Origin: Chloroflexota bacterium
Lineage (GTDB): Bacteria > Chloroflexota > UBA6077 > FW602-bin22 > JACPRP01
Reading direction: 5' to 3'
DNA length: 46,762 bases
NCBI GenBank assembly: GCA_016189905.1
Contig: JACPRP010000082.1
Location: 1 to 46,762, forward strand
Under the pieces are notes generated by a model. That model was given only the letters and a program-made list of their open reading frames with translations. It ran no database searches and was not told the origin of the DNA. Positions 7,395 to 15,015 of the stretch are shown here, piece after piece. Position numbers and translations under genes: made by a program. The stretch's first letter is position 1; each line of letters starts with the position of its first letter.

Positions 7395-8051
7395 TTGATC
7401 GCAGATAAGCTGCTGGATATCTTTGAGCGACTGTTGGGCCATTATGGCCCTCAGCACTGGTGGCCGGCCGAGACGCCGTTTGAAATGATCGTCGGGGCCA
7501 TCCTCACACAATCGGTGTCCTGGGCCAACGTCACGAAGGCGATAGCCAATCTCAAACGCGTCGACGCGCTTGAGCCGGCTGTTCTGGCTGCTATGCCAGT
7601 GGGTGAGTTGGCGCAGTTGATCCGCTCTTCTCGCTTCTACAATATGAAGGCCGGTAAGATCGTGGCCTTCTTGGAGCACCTGATCGACTATGACTACGAT
7701 TTGGACGCATTCTTCTCGAAAGATGTCGTCGCCTTGCGCGGGGAGCTATTATCTATCAAAGGCGTCGGCATGGAGACGGCTGATTCGATAATCCTGTACG
7801 GGGCACACAAGCCCATCTTCGTGATAGACGCGTACACGCGGCAGCTCATGGCGCGCCTGGGACTGGTTCCATCTCAGATCGGTTATGAACAGCTTCGCTC
7901 GTTTTTCGAGATCAATCTCCCGTCGGATCTATCGCTTTTTCAGGAATACCACGCCCTCATAGTGCACCACTGTAACCGTACCTGCCAGAAGAGGCCCTCC
8001 TGCATGGGCTGCCCCCTCATCTCCCTTTGCCAGTTTGCCGGAGCGAATTAG
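7395..8051 (+). CDS. EndoIII-superfamily HhH-GPD DNA glycosylase (MpgII/MagIII-like)
   Basis: A 218-residue protein beginning at TTG 7395, chosen because GGAGG precedes it by six bases. The core holds the helix-hairpin-helix SIKGVGMETAD (120-130) and the catalytic-type Asp in VIDAYTRQ (about 145). A C-terminal iron-sulfur Cys set follows: Cys197-x5-Cys203-x2-Cys206-x5-Cys212. In bifunctional endonuclease III the residue after GVGR is the catalytic Lys; here that position is Glu129. This pattern is shared by the alkylbase glycosylases MpgII/MagIII, which are monofunctional. It likely removes alkylated bases in base-excision repair rather than cutting DNA as an AP lyase. It stands alone. Confidence 0.82.
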   Translation: MIADKLLDIFERLLGHYGPQHWWPAETPFEMIVGAILTQSVSWANVTKAIANLKRVDALEPAVLAAMPVGELAQLIRSSRFYNMKAGKIVAFLEHLIDYDYDLDAFFSKDVVALRGELLSIKGVGMETADSIILYGAHKPIFVIDAYTRQLMARLGLVPSQIGYEQLRSFFEINLPSDLSLFQEYHALIVHHCNRTCQKRPSCMGCPLISLCQFAGAN

Positions 8052-8158
8052 TTCTCGGTGCAAAATATGGCAGAACTGGATGATTCGGCTACGACCATCG
8101 CGGATCTGCTACCCACTTCCTGAACCATCCCCTCAGGTCTATCTTCCTGGCATCGCTC

Positions 8159-9874
8159 TTGCAATTCTCTTTCTTCGTGGGTAACTACCGTATTTATAGG
8201 TTGCTACTGCTGTTCGCTCTCGTCCTGGGTGGCGTGTTAGGCCTTCTCCTGTTGAACCAGTGGGTGGACATCGGGCAGCGGAATTGCGTGTTCGATCCGG
8301 CGGGGATGCCGCCTCCGATAGGGCCTGAAGGCCGGCCAGCAAACTATCTTCATACCTGCGGCAGTCGGCTGTACGATTCGCTCGGTAGCGAAGGAAAAAT
8401 CACCGGCCTGAATTGGTCTGGAATGGAGGATGGCAATTACACGCCGGGCGGCCTGGGCGTACGCAAATGGCCGGAGGTTCTCGATCAAGTAGCTGGGCTT
8501 GGCTACAATACCCTCCGCCTGCCATTCTCGAATCAGGCTATAGAGCCGGGGCGAAGAATCGGTGGAGCTAACTTTGCGCTCAATCCCGACTTGCAGGGCT
8601 TGAGCGGGTTGGAAATGCTCGACCGTCTGGTCGCTGGGGCGCGCGATCGTGGGCTGAAGGTCATTCTCGATCGGCATCGGCCAACGCCAGGTAGCTGGGG
8701 CCCACTCTGGTACGACGACGAGGTTTCCGACGAACGCTGGATTGCCGATTGGCGCATGCTGGCGGCACGGTACTATGGCAACGATACCGTCATTGGCGTG
8801 GACCTCCATAACGAGCCACGAGGGCCAGCAACCTGGGGCAGCGGTGGCCGAGATGTCGATTGGCGGCTGGCGGCGGAACGGGCGAGCGACGCGATCCTCG
8901 AAGTGAATCCCTATCTCCTGATCTTCGTCGAGGGTGTCGAGAGCTTCGACGGCCATCGCTACTGGTGGGGTGGCAATCTAATGGGCGTGCGCACCGCGCC
9001 GGTCCGACTTCGCGTGCCGAACCGCGTCGTTTACAGTCCGCACGACTACGGTCCGAACATCTCCGCGCAGCCGTGGTTCTACGAGAGCGATTTCCCACTG
9101 AACTTGCCAGGCGTGTGGGATCGGCACTGGGGTTACATCAAGAAAGAAAACATCGCGCCGGTGGTCCTGGGCGAGTTCGGGGGACGTTCGGTAGGGAGTG
9201 ACCGTGAGGGTCAGTGGCAGAGGTCTCTCATAGCGTACTTGAAGGAGCGCGATATCGGCGCTCTGGTCTGGTCGCTTAATCCAGGGTGGGATACTGGAGG
9301 CGTGCTCGCCGCGGACTGGCAAACCGTCGAGCGTGATAAGCAAGAAGCATATCGGCAATTCCTCGCCGCCCCGCTCGACGATGGAGCGCTCGGCGTCTTC
9401 GGCCGGGCTCCTACTCGGTTCAGGGTCTTGTTCCGCCAGAGCCAGGGCCAGGAATCGGATCGCATATCGTTCACCTTCCGAATCGTGAACGACGGGCCTG
9501 AAATGGTGGATCTCAGCCGCGTTGAGCTGCGCTACTGGTTCAGAGGTGGAGATGCGATCGGTTTGGTGCAACAAGGCCCGCTCGATTTTTCTCACTCGGG
9601 TGTGGTGCACATCTTGATCGATTTCGTGCCCGTAAGCGTGGGAAACCAGGATTACTTCATACGGGTTCGATTCCCTGCGAGCTCTGGCAAGCTGGAGCGT
9701 TATCAAGTGAGTGATGAGATCACCGTTCAGACGCCCGAGATTGACCCTCCGAACAGCGTTCGCACCGACGATTATAGCTTCGCGGCTGGCACGGACCTGC
9801 GAGATCGTTTTGGAGAGTGGGATCACGTGACCCTGTATTTCGATGGGCAGCTTGTCTGGGGAAGGGAGCCATAG
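8159..9874 (+). CDS. Membrane-anchored GH5 glucanase with CBM3
   Basis: A 571-residue protein with a signal anchor at about 14-32. The barrel domain (about 78-400) contains DLHNEP with acid/base Glu219, PHDYG, and VLGEFGG with nucleophile Glu339, spaced as in GH5 of clan GH-A. After a short linker, residues about 425-520 resemble a family 3 cellulose-binding module (FRIVNDG, VDLSRVELRYWF). It probably cleaves a beta-1,4-glucan outside the cell; the exact substrate is unknown. The TTG start at 8159 lacks a convincing ribosome-binding site and should be treated as tentative. An L,D-transpeptidase gene follows after 92 bases. Confidence 0.85.
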   Translation: MQFSFFVGNYRIYRLLLLFALVLGGVLGLLLLNQWVDIGQRNCVFDPAGMPPPIGPEGRPANYLHTCGSRLYDSLGSEGKITGLNWSGMEDGNYTPGGLGVRKWPEVLDQVAGLGYNTLRLPFSNQAIEPGRRIGGANFALNPDLQGLSGLEMLDRLVAGARDRGLKVILDRHRPTPGSWGPLWYDDEVSDERWIADWRMLAARYYGNDTVIGVDLHNEPRGPATWGSGGRDVDWRLAAERASDAILEVNPYLLIFVEGVESFDGHRYWWGGNLMGVRTAPVRLRVPNRVVYSPHDYGPNISAQPWFYESDFPLNLPGVWDRHWGYIKKENIAPVVLGEFGGRSVGSDREGQWQRSLIAYLKERDIGALVWSLNPGWDTGGVLAADWQTVERDKQEAYRQFLAAPLDDGALGVFGRAPTRFRVLFRQSQGQESDRISFTFRIVNDGPEMVDLSRVELRYWFRGGDAIGLVQQGPLDFSHSGVVHILIDFVPVSVGNQDYFIRVRFPASSGKLERYQVSDEITVQTPEIDPPNSVRTDDYSFAAGTDLRDRFGEWDHVTLYFDGQLVWGREP

Positions 9875-9966
9875 ATGGCACCGTTATTGCCGCGAAAGAA
9901 AACCGATTCCAGACTTCATACTCCATTCACGGCGGAAGATCAACATATCGAAGGGAGACTCACATC

Positions 9967-11682
9967 TTGCTCGATCGTTCTCTATTTCCTATGTTTATCG
10001 GTGACGCCAGACGCCACGGCAGCCGCCGCTATCTGCAAATTGGCATGTTTGTGTTCCTGGTCGTCACAATAGCCGTCATATGGCTGGCCGTCGGTGCGCC
10101 AGAGGCCCCGTCCCCTAACCTGCCGCTCGACGGCACGACCATCGCGCCGGAGCAACCGCTGGTGATCGAAGGCTCATTTCTAAGGGCCGCGTTAACGGCC
10201 GTCACGCTTGTCGAGGTGCCAACAGATGATGTGTCCGCGGATGCCCCGAGGACAGTTCCGGTGGCACTCCTGTCACTTCCTTCATTAAGCCCGTGGGAAG
10301 CGGCCGGTATCAGGCTTGATAGCCCTGATGGCAAGAGCCTGTTGCGCCCCGATGCATCGTATCGTCTCACCCTCGGTGGCAATTGGACCATCCTCGCGTT
10401 GCCGTGGCTCAGGCTCGGCGACTGGAGCACCGAATACCGTTTCAGCACTGAGCCGAGCCCGAGGCCCCAGTTGCCTGATCAGCCGCTTTACCCGAAGCAT
10501 GAGCGGCCGGTCACGGTGCAATGGAACCTGCCGGTGACGGGTTTCGACTACCGTGTTTCTCCGTCAGTTGATACCTCGTCGGCGATCGATCCAACCGACC
10601 CGACTCGTGTCTACATCAGCTTCCACGGCTACGTCCCCGGCCAGGAGTATCGTGTCGAGATCCTTGGGGCCAGCGGTGTTAACGGAATACCGCTGCAAAG
10701 ACGCTATTCTTTCTCGGTTGTCACTCCAAAGCCGCCGACGCCCACCCTGGCCAACCGGCACGCTCTGCGTTTCGGTGAAGCAATGTTACTTCGCTGGGAC
10801 GAGCCCATCGTCGACTTCGCCTATCGGCTCGATCCGCCGACCAGGACCAGCGTTGCGATCGATCCCGCCGATCGAAGATATGCGTCGATTACCCTCCAGC
10901 ATCCCTATGCGCAGGGGCAGGAATACCGCCTGACCATCACCGAAGCTACCGCCGAGAACGGCACCAGCCTGCAGCAGCCTTACTCGGTTGTCCTGGCCAC
11001 GCATCCCGCGCTCAGTGCCCCGGAGACAACGCCCGGAGATACGGCGTTCGGTATCGATCCTGATCAGCCTATCGGGGTGATGTTCAGCGCTCCGGTAGGT
11101 AATCGCACGGCCGCCGAGCATGCCATGAAGATCGATCCCCCCATCGATGGCCGTTTCGAGTGGCCCAGTGACCGCGAGATGCTCTTCGTCCCCGCGTCGC
11201 CGCTGCCCTTCCAGACTGAGTTTACCGTCCGGGTCGCCGGTGGCCCTCTCGGACCCAGCGATGCGTTTGGAGGCTACCTCGATCGTGATGTCGTCTTCGC
11301 TTTCACGACACAGCCCGATAAGCTGATCGACGTCGACCTGAGACGTCAGGTAGTGACGCTATGGCAAGATGGGCAGATCGTCCTTACCACCCCGACTTCC
11401 ACCGGGGTGCGTGGGGCTGAGACCCCCACCGGCACTTTCATGGTGCAATACAAGATGGCCTCCACCCGTATGCGAGGCATCACTCCCTCCGGTGCCCGGT
11501 ATGACATAGCGGATGTCCCGTGGGTGCTTGCCTTTTGGGGAGACTTCACGATTCACGGCGCCTACTGGCGCAATGGCTTCGGGTTTCCCCAGAGCAACGG
11601 CTGTGTCAGCCTGCCCGTGCCCATCGCCAAGAGGGTCTTCGAATGGGCGCCCGAGGGTACGCCTATCGTCATCCATTATTGA
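9967..11682 (+). CDS. L,D-transpeptidase (YkuD) with Ig-like domains
   Basis: A 571-residue protein starting at TTG 9967 with GAAGGGAG about nine bases upstream; longer in-frame starts run into the previous gene. A transmembrane anchor at about 25-41 leads to Ser/Pro-rich sequence, then Big_5/Ig-like repeats (for example VMFSAPV, LFVPASPLPFQTEFTVRV). The C-terminal YkuD domain carries IHGAYW with His530 and SNGCVSLP with Cys546, the catalytic pair of L,D-transpeptidases. It would form 3-3 crosslinks in peptidoglycan or attach proteins to it. It probably shares a transcript with the glucanase upstream. The stop lies eight bases before the -35 box of the downstream RNA gene. Confidence 0.88.
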   Translation: MLDRSLFPMFIGDARRHGSRRYLQIGMFVFLVVTIAVIWLAVGAPEAPSPNLPLDGTTIAPEQPLVIEGSFLRAALTAVTLVEVPTDDVSADAPRTVPVALLSLPSLSPWEAAGIRLDSPDGKSLLRPDASYRLTLGGNWTILALPWLRLGDWSTEYRFSTEPSPRPQLPDQPLYPKHERPVTVQWNLPVTGFDYRVSPSVDTSSAIDPTDPTRVYISFHGYVPGQEYRVEILGASGVNGIPLQRRYSFSVVTPKPPTPTLANRHALRFGEAMLLRWDEPIVDFAYRLDPPTRTSVAIDPADRRYASITLQHPYAQGQEYRLTITEATAENGTSLQQPYSVVLATHPALSAPETTPGDTAFGIDPDQPIGVMFSAPVGNRTAAEHAMKIDPPIDGRFEWPSDREMLFVPASPLPFQTEFTVRVAGGPLGPSDAFGGYLDRDVVFAFTTQPDKLIDVDLRRQVVTLWQDGQIVLTTPTSTGVRGAETPTGTFMVQYKMASTRMRGITPSGARYDIADVPWVLAFWGDFTIHGAYWRNGFGFPQSNGCVSLPVPIAKRVFEWAPEGTPIVIHY

Positions 11683-11689
11683 AAAATAC

Positions 11690-11718
11690 TTGACATAACT
11701 ATCTGCGTCGTGTATACT
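11690..11718 (+). promoter_or_regulatory. Near-perfect sigma70 promoter for the ncRNA
   Basis: TTGACA (11690-11695) and TATACT (11713-11718) are separated by exactly 17 bases. The predicted start is near 11725, where the first RNA hairpin begins. It is the best promoter in the window. Confidence 0.85.
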
Positions 11719-11724
11719 ATACAC

Positions 11725-11967
11725 GTTGAGCGCGACAGGACCTTCGAGGCTTGTCCCTCAACAGATGCTATCGCCGTATTCAAACGGTAAAATGAATGGC
11801 TGGGCCGAAACCTAGATCGTAAAGATAGGCTGGCAGCTTCAAAATGGGTGGACTTTCTAGGTAGTCCGTACACCGCCTGAGAAGAAAGCGAGTAGCATCG
11901 GTCAGGGAATTGGCCGGCAATCCTTGATCAGATAGGAACCCGTTACCTTTATCGGTAACGGGTTTTT
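11725..11967 (+). ncRNA. Structured non-coding RNA, about 243 nt, family unknown
   Basis: The RNA starts at a consensus promoter and ends at a perfect intrinsic terminator. No plausible reading frame is seen within it. Hand folding gives a 5' hairpin GTTGAG...CTCAAC with inner GACAGG/CTTGTC and CCT/AGG helices (11725-11760). A second domain is GCTGGGCC...GGCTGGCAGC containing CCT/AGG and ATC/GAT stems (about 11799-11840). A third is GGTGGACT...AGTCCGTACACC (about 11845-11876), and the last is ATTG/CAAT near 11909-11922. I do not recognise RNase P, tmRNA, SRP, 6S or a riboswitch. It may be a housekeeping RNA of divergent form, a regulatory small RNA or a new class. Confidence 0.7.
11937..11967 (+). 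terminator. Intrinsic terminator of the ncRNA
   Basis: An 11-bp perfect stem (AACCCGTTACC/GGTAACGGGTT) with a 6-base loop runs into a T-tract (TTTTT). This ends the RNA and argues against it being a simple leader of the next gene. Confidence 0.9.
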
Positions 11968-12002
11968 GCTATCTTGCTTCCGGAATGTGACAGATAGCTT
12001 GA

Positions 12003-12031
12003 TTGCATAGAAGCAGTAAGCTGGGTATAAT
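12003..12031 (+). promoter_or_regulatory. Promoter before the XamI-like remnant
   Basis: TTGCAT (12003-12008), a 17-base spacer and TATAAT (12026-12031). It would start a transcript about 40 bases before the TTG at 12076. Confidence 0.6.
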
Positions 12032-12075
12032 TGCGGTGGAAGAAGCCAACGGGTAGGCACGGGAGAGGTCCTCTA

Positions 12076-12318
12076 TTGGCAGTAAACTCAGACAAGCCGC
12101 ATCTTTGGAAGCAGGATATCGCCGAGTCGGTGGACCTTTACAATGATTGGTTCGTGCTCTCGATTGATGACCTGAAATGTGAGGGGCGCGTTTACGGTGG
12201 CGGCCTGCATAAGATCGAGCCCAGGGAATTGGGGCGGTTATCGGTCGACGGCTGGACAGCAGCGGTTTCAGAATCTGTGAAAGCCGAGCTAAAGCAACTG
12301 ACGTTGATTCCGCTTTGA
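12076..12318 (+). pseudogene. Fused remnant of a XamI-type restriction-modification system
   Basis: The 80-residue frame starts at TTG 12076 behind GGGAGAGG. Its first 25 residues (NSDKPHLWKQDIAESVDLYN, then DWF) look like the beginning of XamI-family restriction endonucleases. The next part (LKCEGRVYGGGLHKIEPREL) looks like the C-terminal end of the adenine-specific methyltransferases that accompany such enzymes. An internal deletion joining the two genes in frame would explain this. Promoter and ribosome-binding site are intact, so a small peptide may still be made, but no enzyme activity is expected. The identification rests on remembered motifs and not on an alignment. Confidence 0.55.
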
Positions 12319-12469
12319 GGGTGCATCAGGAACTCACCATCTGTGCCAGCGAGCTTCGTTCACGGGAAAATGGATGCAATGAGGCGTCATAGCTTCCGAC
12401 CGTGTTGCCGTGCAATAACGTATCCAGCGTGTGGATGCAAGCTAGCTCATGTTCGCTCGGAGGCCCACA

Positions 12470-13489
12470 ATGTTTGCCATCGACCGCTACGATGTCATCA
12501 CGATCGAGGACCCGGTATTCCACGAGCAGGCTTTTCTCCTGCGTGACAACCTCGTCGGCTCTTCGGCGCTGGTGATTCCTAGCCTGGGCAATAACCTGAT
12601 GAGCTTCGTCGCCTCCTTGCCGTCTGCGAGCCGTCTGGAGGTTATTCTGGGTGCTCCGGCCGGCACCATGAGGGAGGACGCGTGGCGCTGGGGAAACCCG
12701 ATCCTCTTCCCATTCCCCAACCGCGTGCGGCACGCACGCTATTCGTTTGAAGGGCACCTCTACCACCTCGATGTGAACATGCCCGAGGGGCATCACCTCC
12801 ACGGGCTCGTCTGTTATCGGCCCTGGCACGTCGACGGGGTCAGGGCTGACGATCGTGGCGCCGTCATCCGCTGCTCGTTCAATGCCGAGGACCATCCCGA
12901 CGTCTTACAACAGTATCCCTTCCCGTTCCTGCTGACGGTTGCCTACATCCTATCAGGCAACTCGTTGCTCTGCGAGATCGAGGTGCGAAACGTTGGCTCA
13001 CGGCCGCTGCCGATGGGCTTCGGGCTTCATCCCTACTTTCGTGTTCCGCTCGCCCCTGACGGCAGTCGCGATGAATGTTTGATCACCATACCCGCCGAAC
13101 GAGTATGGCAACTGGATGCCGAAAAGCTGCCCACAGGACAACAGGTGCCCGTGCCCCAGGGGCTGGATTTTCGTAAGCCGCGCCCGCTCGATAAGGTCTA
13201 TCTGGATCATTCCTACACCGGCCTTACCCGTGATGCCGGCCAAACCACCTGCCGTCTAATCGATCCTCGTGCGCGCGTCGAGGTGATCGGGGAATTCGGT
13301 CCCGAGTTCCCCGAGTTAGTCGTCCTGGCTCCCGCCGATCGCTCGACGGTCTCCTTTGAGCCTTACAGTTGTGTCACCGATGCCATCAACCTGGCTGCCC
13401 ATCGACCCGACACGGGTCTCGTCGCCCTGCGCCCAGGAAACAGGTGGCACGGAAAAGTGAAGTTCTCAGTGGCAAGTTGGGACGTCTAG
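12470..13489 (+). CDS. Aldose 1-epimerase (mutarotase family)
   Basis: A 339-residue protein from the ATG at 12470, preferred because GGAGG lies six bases upstream; another ATG at 12449 is in frame. Family features are PILFPFPNRVRHARYSF, HHLHGLVCYRPW, GFGLHPYFR with the conserved His, and the C-terminal FSFEPYSC-like SFEPYSC with the expected catalytic Glu. It interconverts the alpha and beta anomers of aldoses or acts on a related sugar phosphate. It is a single gene. The TAG stop forms the first bases of the repeat element at 13487-13592. Confidence 0.85.
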   Translation: MFAIDRYDVITIEDPVFHEQAFLLRDNLVGSSALVIPSLGNNLMSFVASLPSASRLEVILGAPAGTMREDAWRWGNPILFPFPNRVRHARYSFEGHLYHLDVNMPEGHHLHGLVCYRPWHVDGVRADDRGAVIRCSFNAEDHPDVLQQYPFPFLLTVAYILSGNSLLCEIEVRNVGSRPLPMGFGLHPYFRVPLAPDGSRDECLITIPAERVWQLDAEKLPTGQQVPVPQGLDFRKPRPLDKVYLDHSYTGLTRDAGQTTCRLIDPRARVEVIGEFGPEFPELVVLAPADRSTVSFEPYSCVTDAINLAAHRPDTGLVALRPGNRWHGKVKFSVASWDV

Positions 13490-13592
13490 TGCGGTTTGCA
13501 ATGACCCTTGTCAGGCAAGGTAGGGGCGGGTTTGGAACCCGCCCTCGCGGACCATCTCGGTCGCTGGACGAACGATAACGCAAAACGCCGTA
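13487..13592. mobile_element. TA-ended MITE-like element supplying a stop codon
   Basis: The left end TAGTGCGGTTTGC and the inverted right end TACGGCGTTTTGC match at most positions, giving imperfect terminal repeats of about 13 bases like those at 21049-21165. Inside is a GGGCGGGTTTGGAACCCGCCC hairpin near 13525. The element begins exactly at the TAG stop of the epimerase gene. It has no coding capacity. Confidence 0.55.
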
Positions 13593-13596
13593 GGTA

Positions 13597-13625
13597 TGGA
13601 TAAACCTCTCGGCTTGGCCTATAAT
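13597..13625 (+). promoter_or_regulatory. Possible promoter for the acyl-CoA dehydrogenase
   Basis: TGGATA (13597-13602), a 17-base spacer and TATAAT (13620-13625), placed 87 bases before the ATG at 13712. The -10 is perfect, the -35 matches four of six. Confidence 0.5.
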
Positions 13626-13711
13626 GGCCTCATCGGCCCACTATGGCTGGCTGGACCTCATAGTTCGAGGTTGAGCCATTGGTGTGGAGCCTTTTGTGCA
13701 AGGAGGAACAG

Positions 13712-14884
13712 ATGAACCTTGAAGAGCTGAGGAACTTCGGTCTTACCGAGCAGCAGATCATGGTCCGTGAAATGGCTCGCGACTTCGCGGACAAAGAGAT
13801 CGTTCCCTACATAGATGCCTGCGAGCGGGAAGGATGCTATCCCAGGGAGATCATCGCCAAGCTTGGACCTCTTGGTTTCCTTGGATGTCTAATCCCGGAG
13901 AAATACGGTGGCCCAGGGCTCGACTACGTGAGCTACGGGGTCGTGTGCGAGGAAATCGCGCGCGGGGATTGGCTGAGCGCATCGGTTATCTCGGTGCAGA
14001 ACTCCTTGGTGGCGACGTCAATACTCAATTTTGGCTCGTCCGAGGCCTTAAAAAAGAGATACCTCGAGCCGATGGCCCGTGGGGAGATGATCTCCTCGGC
14101 GGCTCTGACCGAGCCCAACTCAGGCTCGGACCTGGCGAGCCTCGCCACGACGGCAACCCCCACTCCAGGGGGCTACGTGCTGAACGGCGGCAAAATGTTC
14201 ATTTCCCACGCCAGCCACGCCGACGTCTTTTTTGTGCTGGCTACGCTAGACCGCTCGCTGCGACACAAGGGAATCTGCGCTTTCATCGTGGAGCGTGACT
14301 CCCCAGGGATCACCTGTAAGCCGATTCCGATGCACTGTCTGCGCCGAGGGAACACCGCCGAGGTGACGTTTGAGGACGTGCTCGTTCCCGAAGAGAACCT
14401 TTTGGGCAAGCAAGGCGAGGGCTTCAAGGTCGTCGCCGCCGCGCTGGACCGAGGGAGATTCTCGGTAGCCTCACGCGCCGTCGGCCACGCGCAGGCGTGC
14501 GTGGACGTGTCCCTCAAATACGCCACCGAGCGGTCGCAGTTCGGCCAGGTAATCGGGAGCTTTCAGATGGTGCAGCAGATGCTGGCCGATATGATCAGCC
14601 AGACGGAAGCCGCGCGATTGATCGTCCGTCGGGTTGGCCAGTTGAAGGACGCCGGCGTCGAGCGCGCCTCCTTCGAGGCCTCGATGGGGAAGCTCGTGGC
14701 CGGCGACAACTGCGTCAAAGTGGCGACCGACGCCGTGCAGGTGTTCGGCGGATACGGCCTCGCCGAGGAGTTCCCGGTGGGACGCTATTTCCAGGAGGCG
14801 AAAGTGTTCCAGATAATCGAAGGCACCAATCAGTTGCAGCGGGTGCTGGTCGCGGAATATGCTCTTGGACTGAGAAAGTATTAG
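13712..14884 (+). CDS. Acyl-CoA dehydrogenase
   Basis: A 390-residue flavoenzyme starting at the ATG at 13712 with AAGGAGG six bases upstream. The usual three domains are visible: the N-terminal helical part, the FAD-contacting ALTEPNSGSDLAS, and a C-terminal helical domain with YATERSQFGQVIGSFQMVQQMLADM and QVFGGYGL. FQIIEGTNQLQR holds the catalytic base at Glu370, as in short/medium-chain dehydrogenases. It oxidises an acyl-CoA to the 2-enoyl-CoA and passes electrons to ETF. No beta-oxidation partner is nearby, so the substrate cannot be assigned. Confidence 0.93.
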   Translation: MNLEELRNFGLTEQQIMVREMARDFADKEIVPYIDACEREGCYPREIIAKLGPLGFLGCLIPEKYGGPGLDYVSYGVVCEEIARGDWLSASVISVQNSLVATSILNFGSSEALKKRYLEPMARGEMISSAALTEPNSGSDLASLATTATPTPGGYVLNGGKMFISHASHADVFFVLATLDRSLRHKGICAFIVERDSPGITCKPIPMHCLRRGNTAEVTFEDVLVPEENLLGKQGEGFKVVAAALDRGRFSVASRAVGHAQACVDVSLKYATERSQFGQVIGSFQMVQQMLADMISQTEAARLIVRRVGQLKDAGVERASFEASMGKLVAGDNCVKVATDAVQVFGGYGLAEEFPVGRYFQEAKVFQIIEGTNQLQRVLVAEYALGLRKY

Positions 14885-14900
14885 TCCCAGACAAGAGACC

Positions 14901-14929
14901 TTGCCTATAGCCTGTTTCTCCTATATACT
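14901..14929 (+). promoter_or_regulatory. Promoter for the LCP gene
   Basis: TTGCCT (14901-14906) and TATACT (14924-14929) with a 17-base spacer. Transcription would start near 14936, leaving a leader of about 80 bases before the ATG at 15016. It lies just beyond the dehydrogenase stop. Confidence 0.65.
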
Positions 14930-15015
14930 AGAACGAGTTGTCAGCCCCTGCCAGTAATCATTTCGTGAAATGCCTCTGGATCGCTGACGGCCTTCATCCA
15001 GTATGCGGTGACAGA

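Noticed and set aside
8978-9826. 282-codon minus-strand frame opposite the GH5 gene
   Set aside because: No domain or ribosome-binding site is seen; it is the antisense shadow of a GC-rich gene.
11725-11967. T-box, 6S, SRP or RNase P RNA interpretation of the structured RNA
   Set aside because: GGGTGG...ACCGCC near 11845-11880 recalls a T-box, but it is interrupted by a hairpin and the terminator is independent of it. The SRP tetraloop region, the RNase P P4 motif and paired 6S ends were not found.
14938-15015. Upstream TTG start for the LCP protein
   Set aside because: The predicted transcription start near 14936 would make it almost leaderless, and the added residues look non-conserved; ATG 15016 is preferred.
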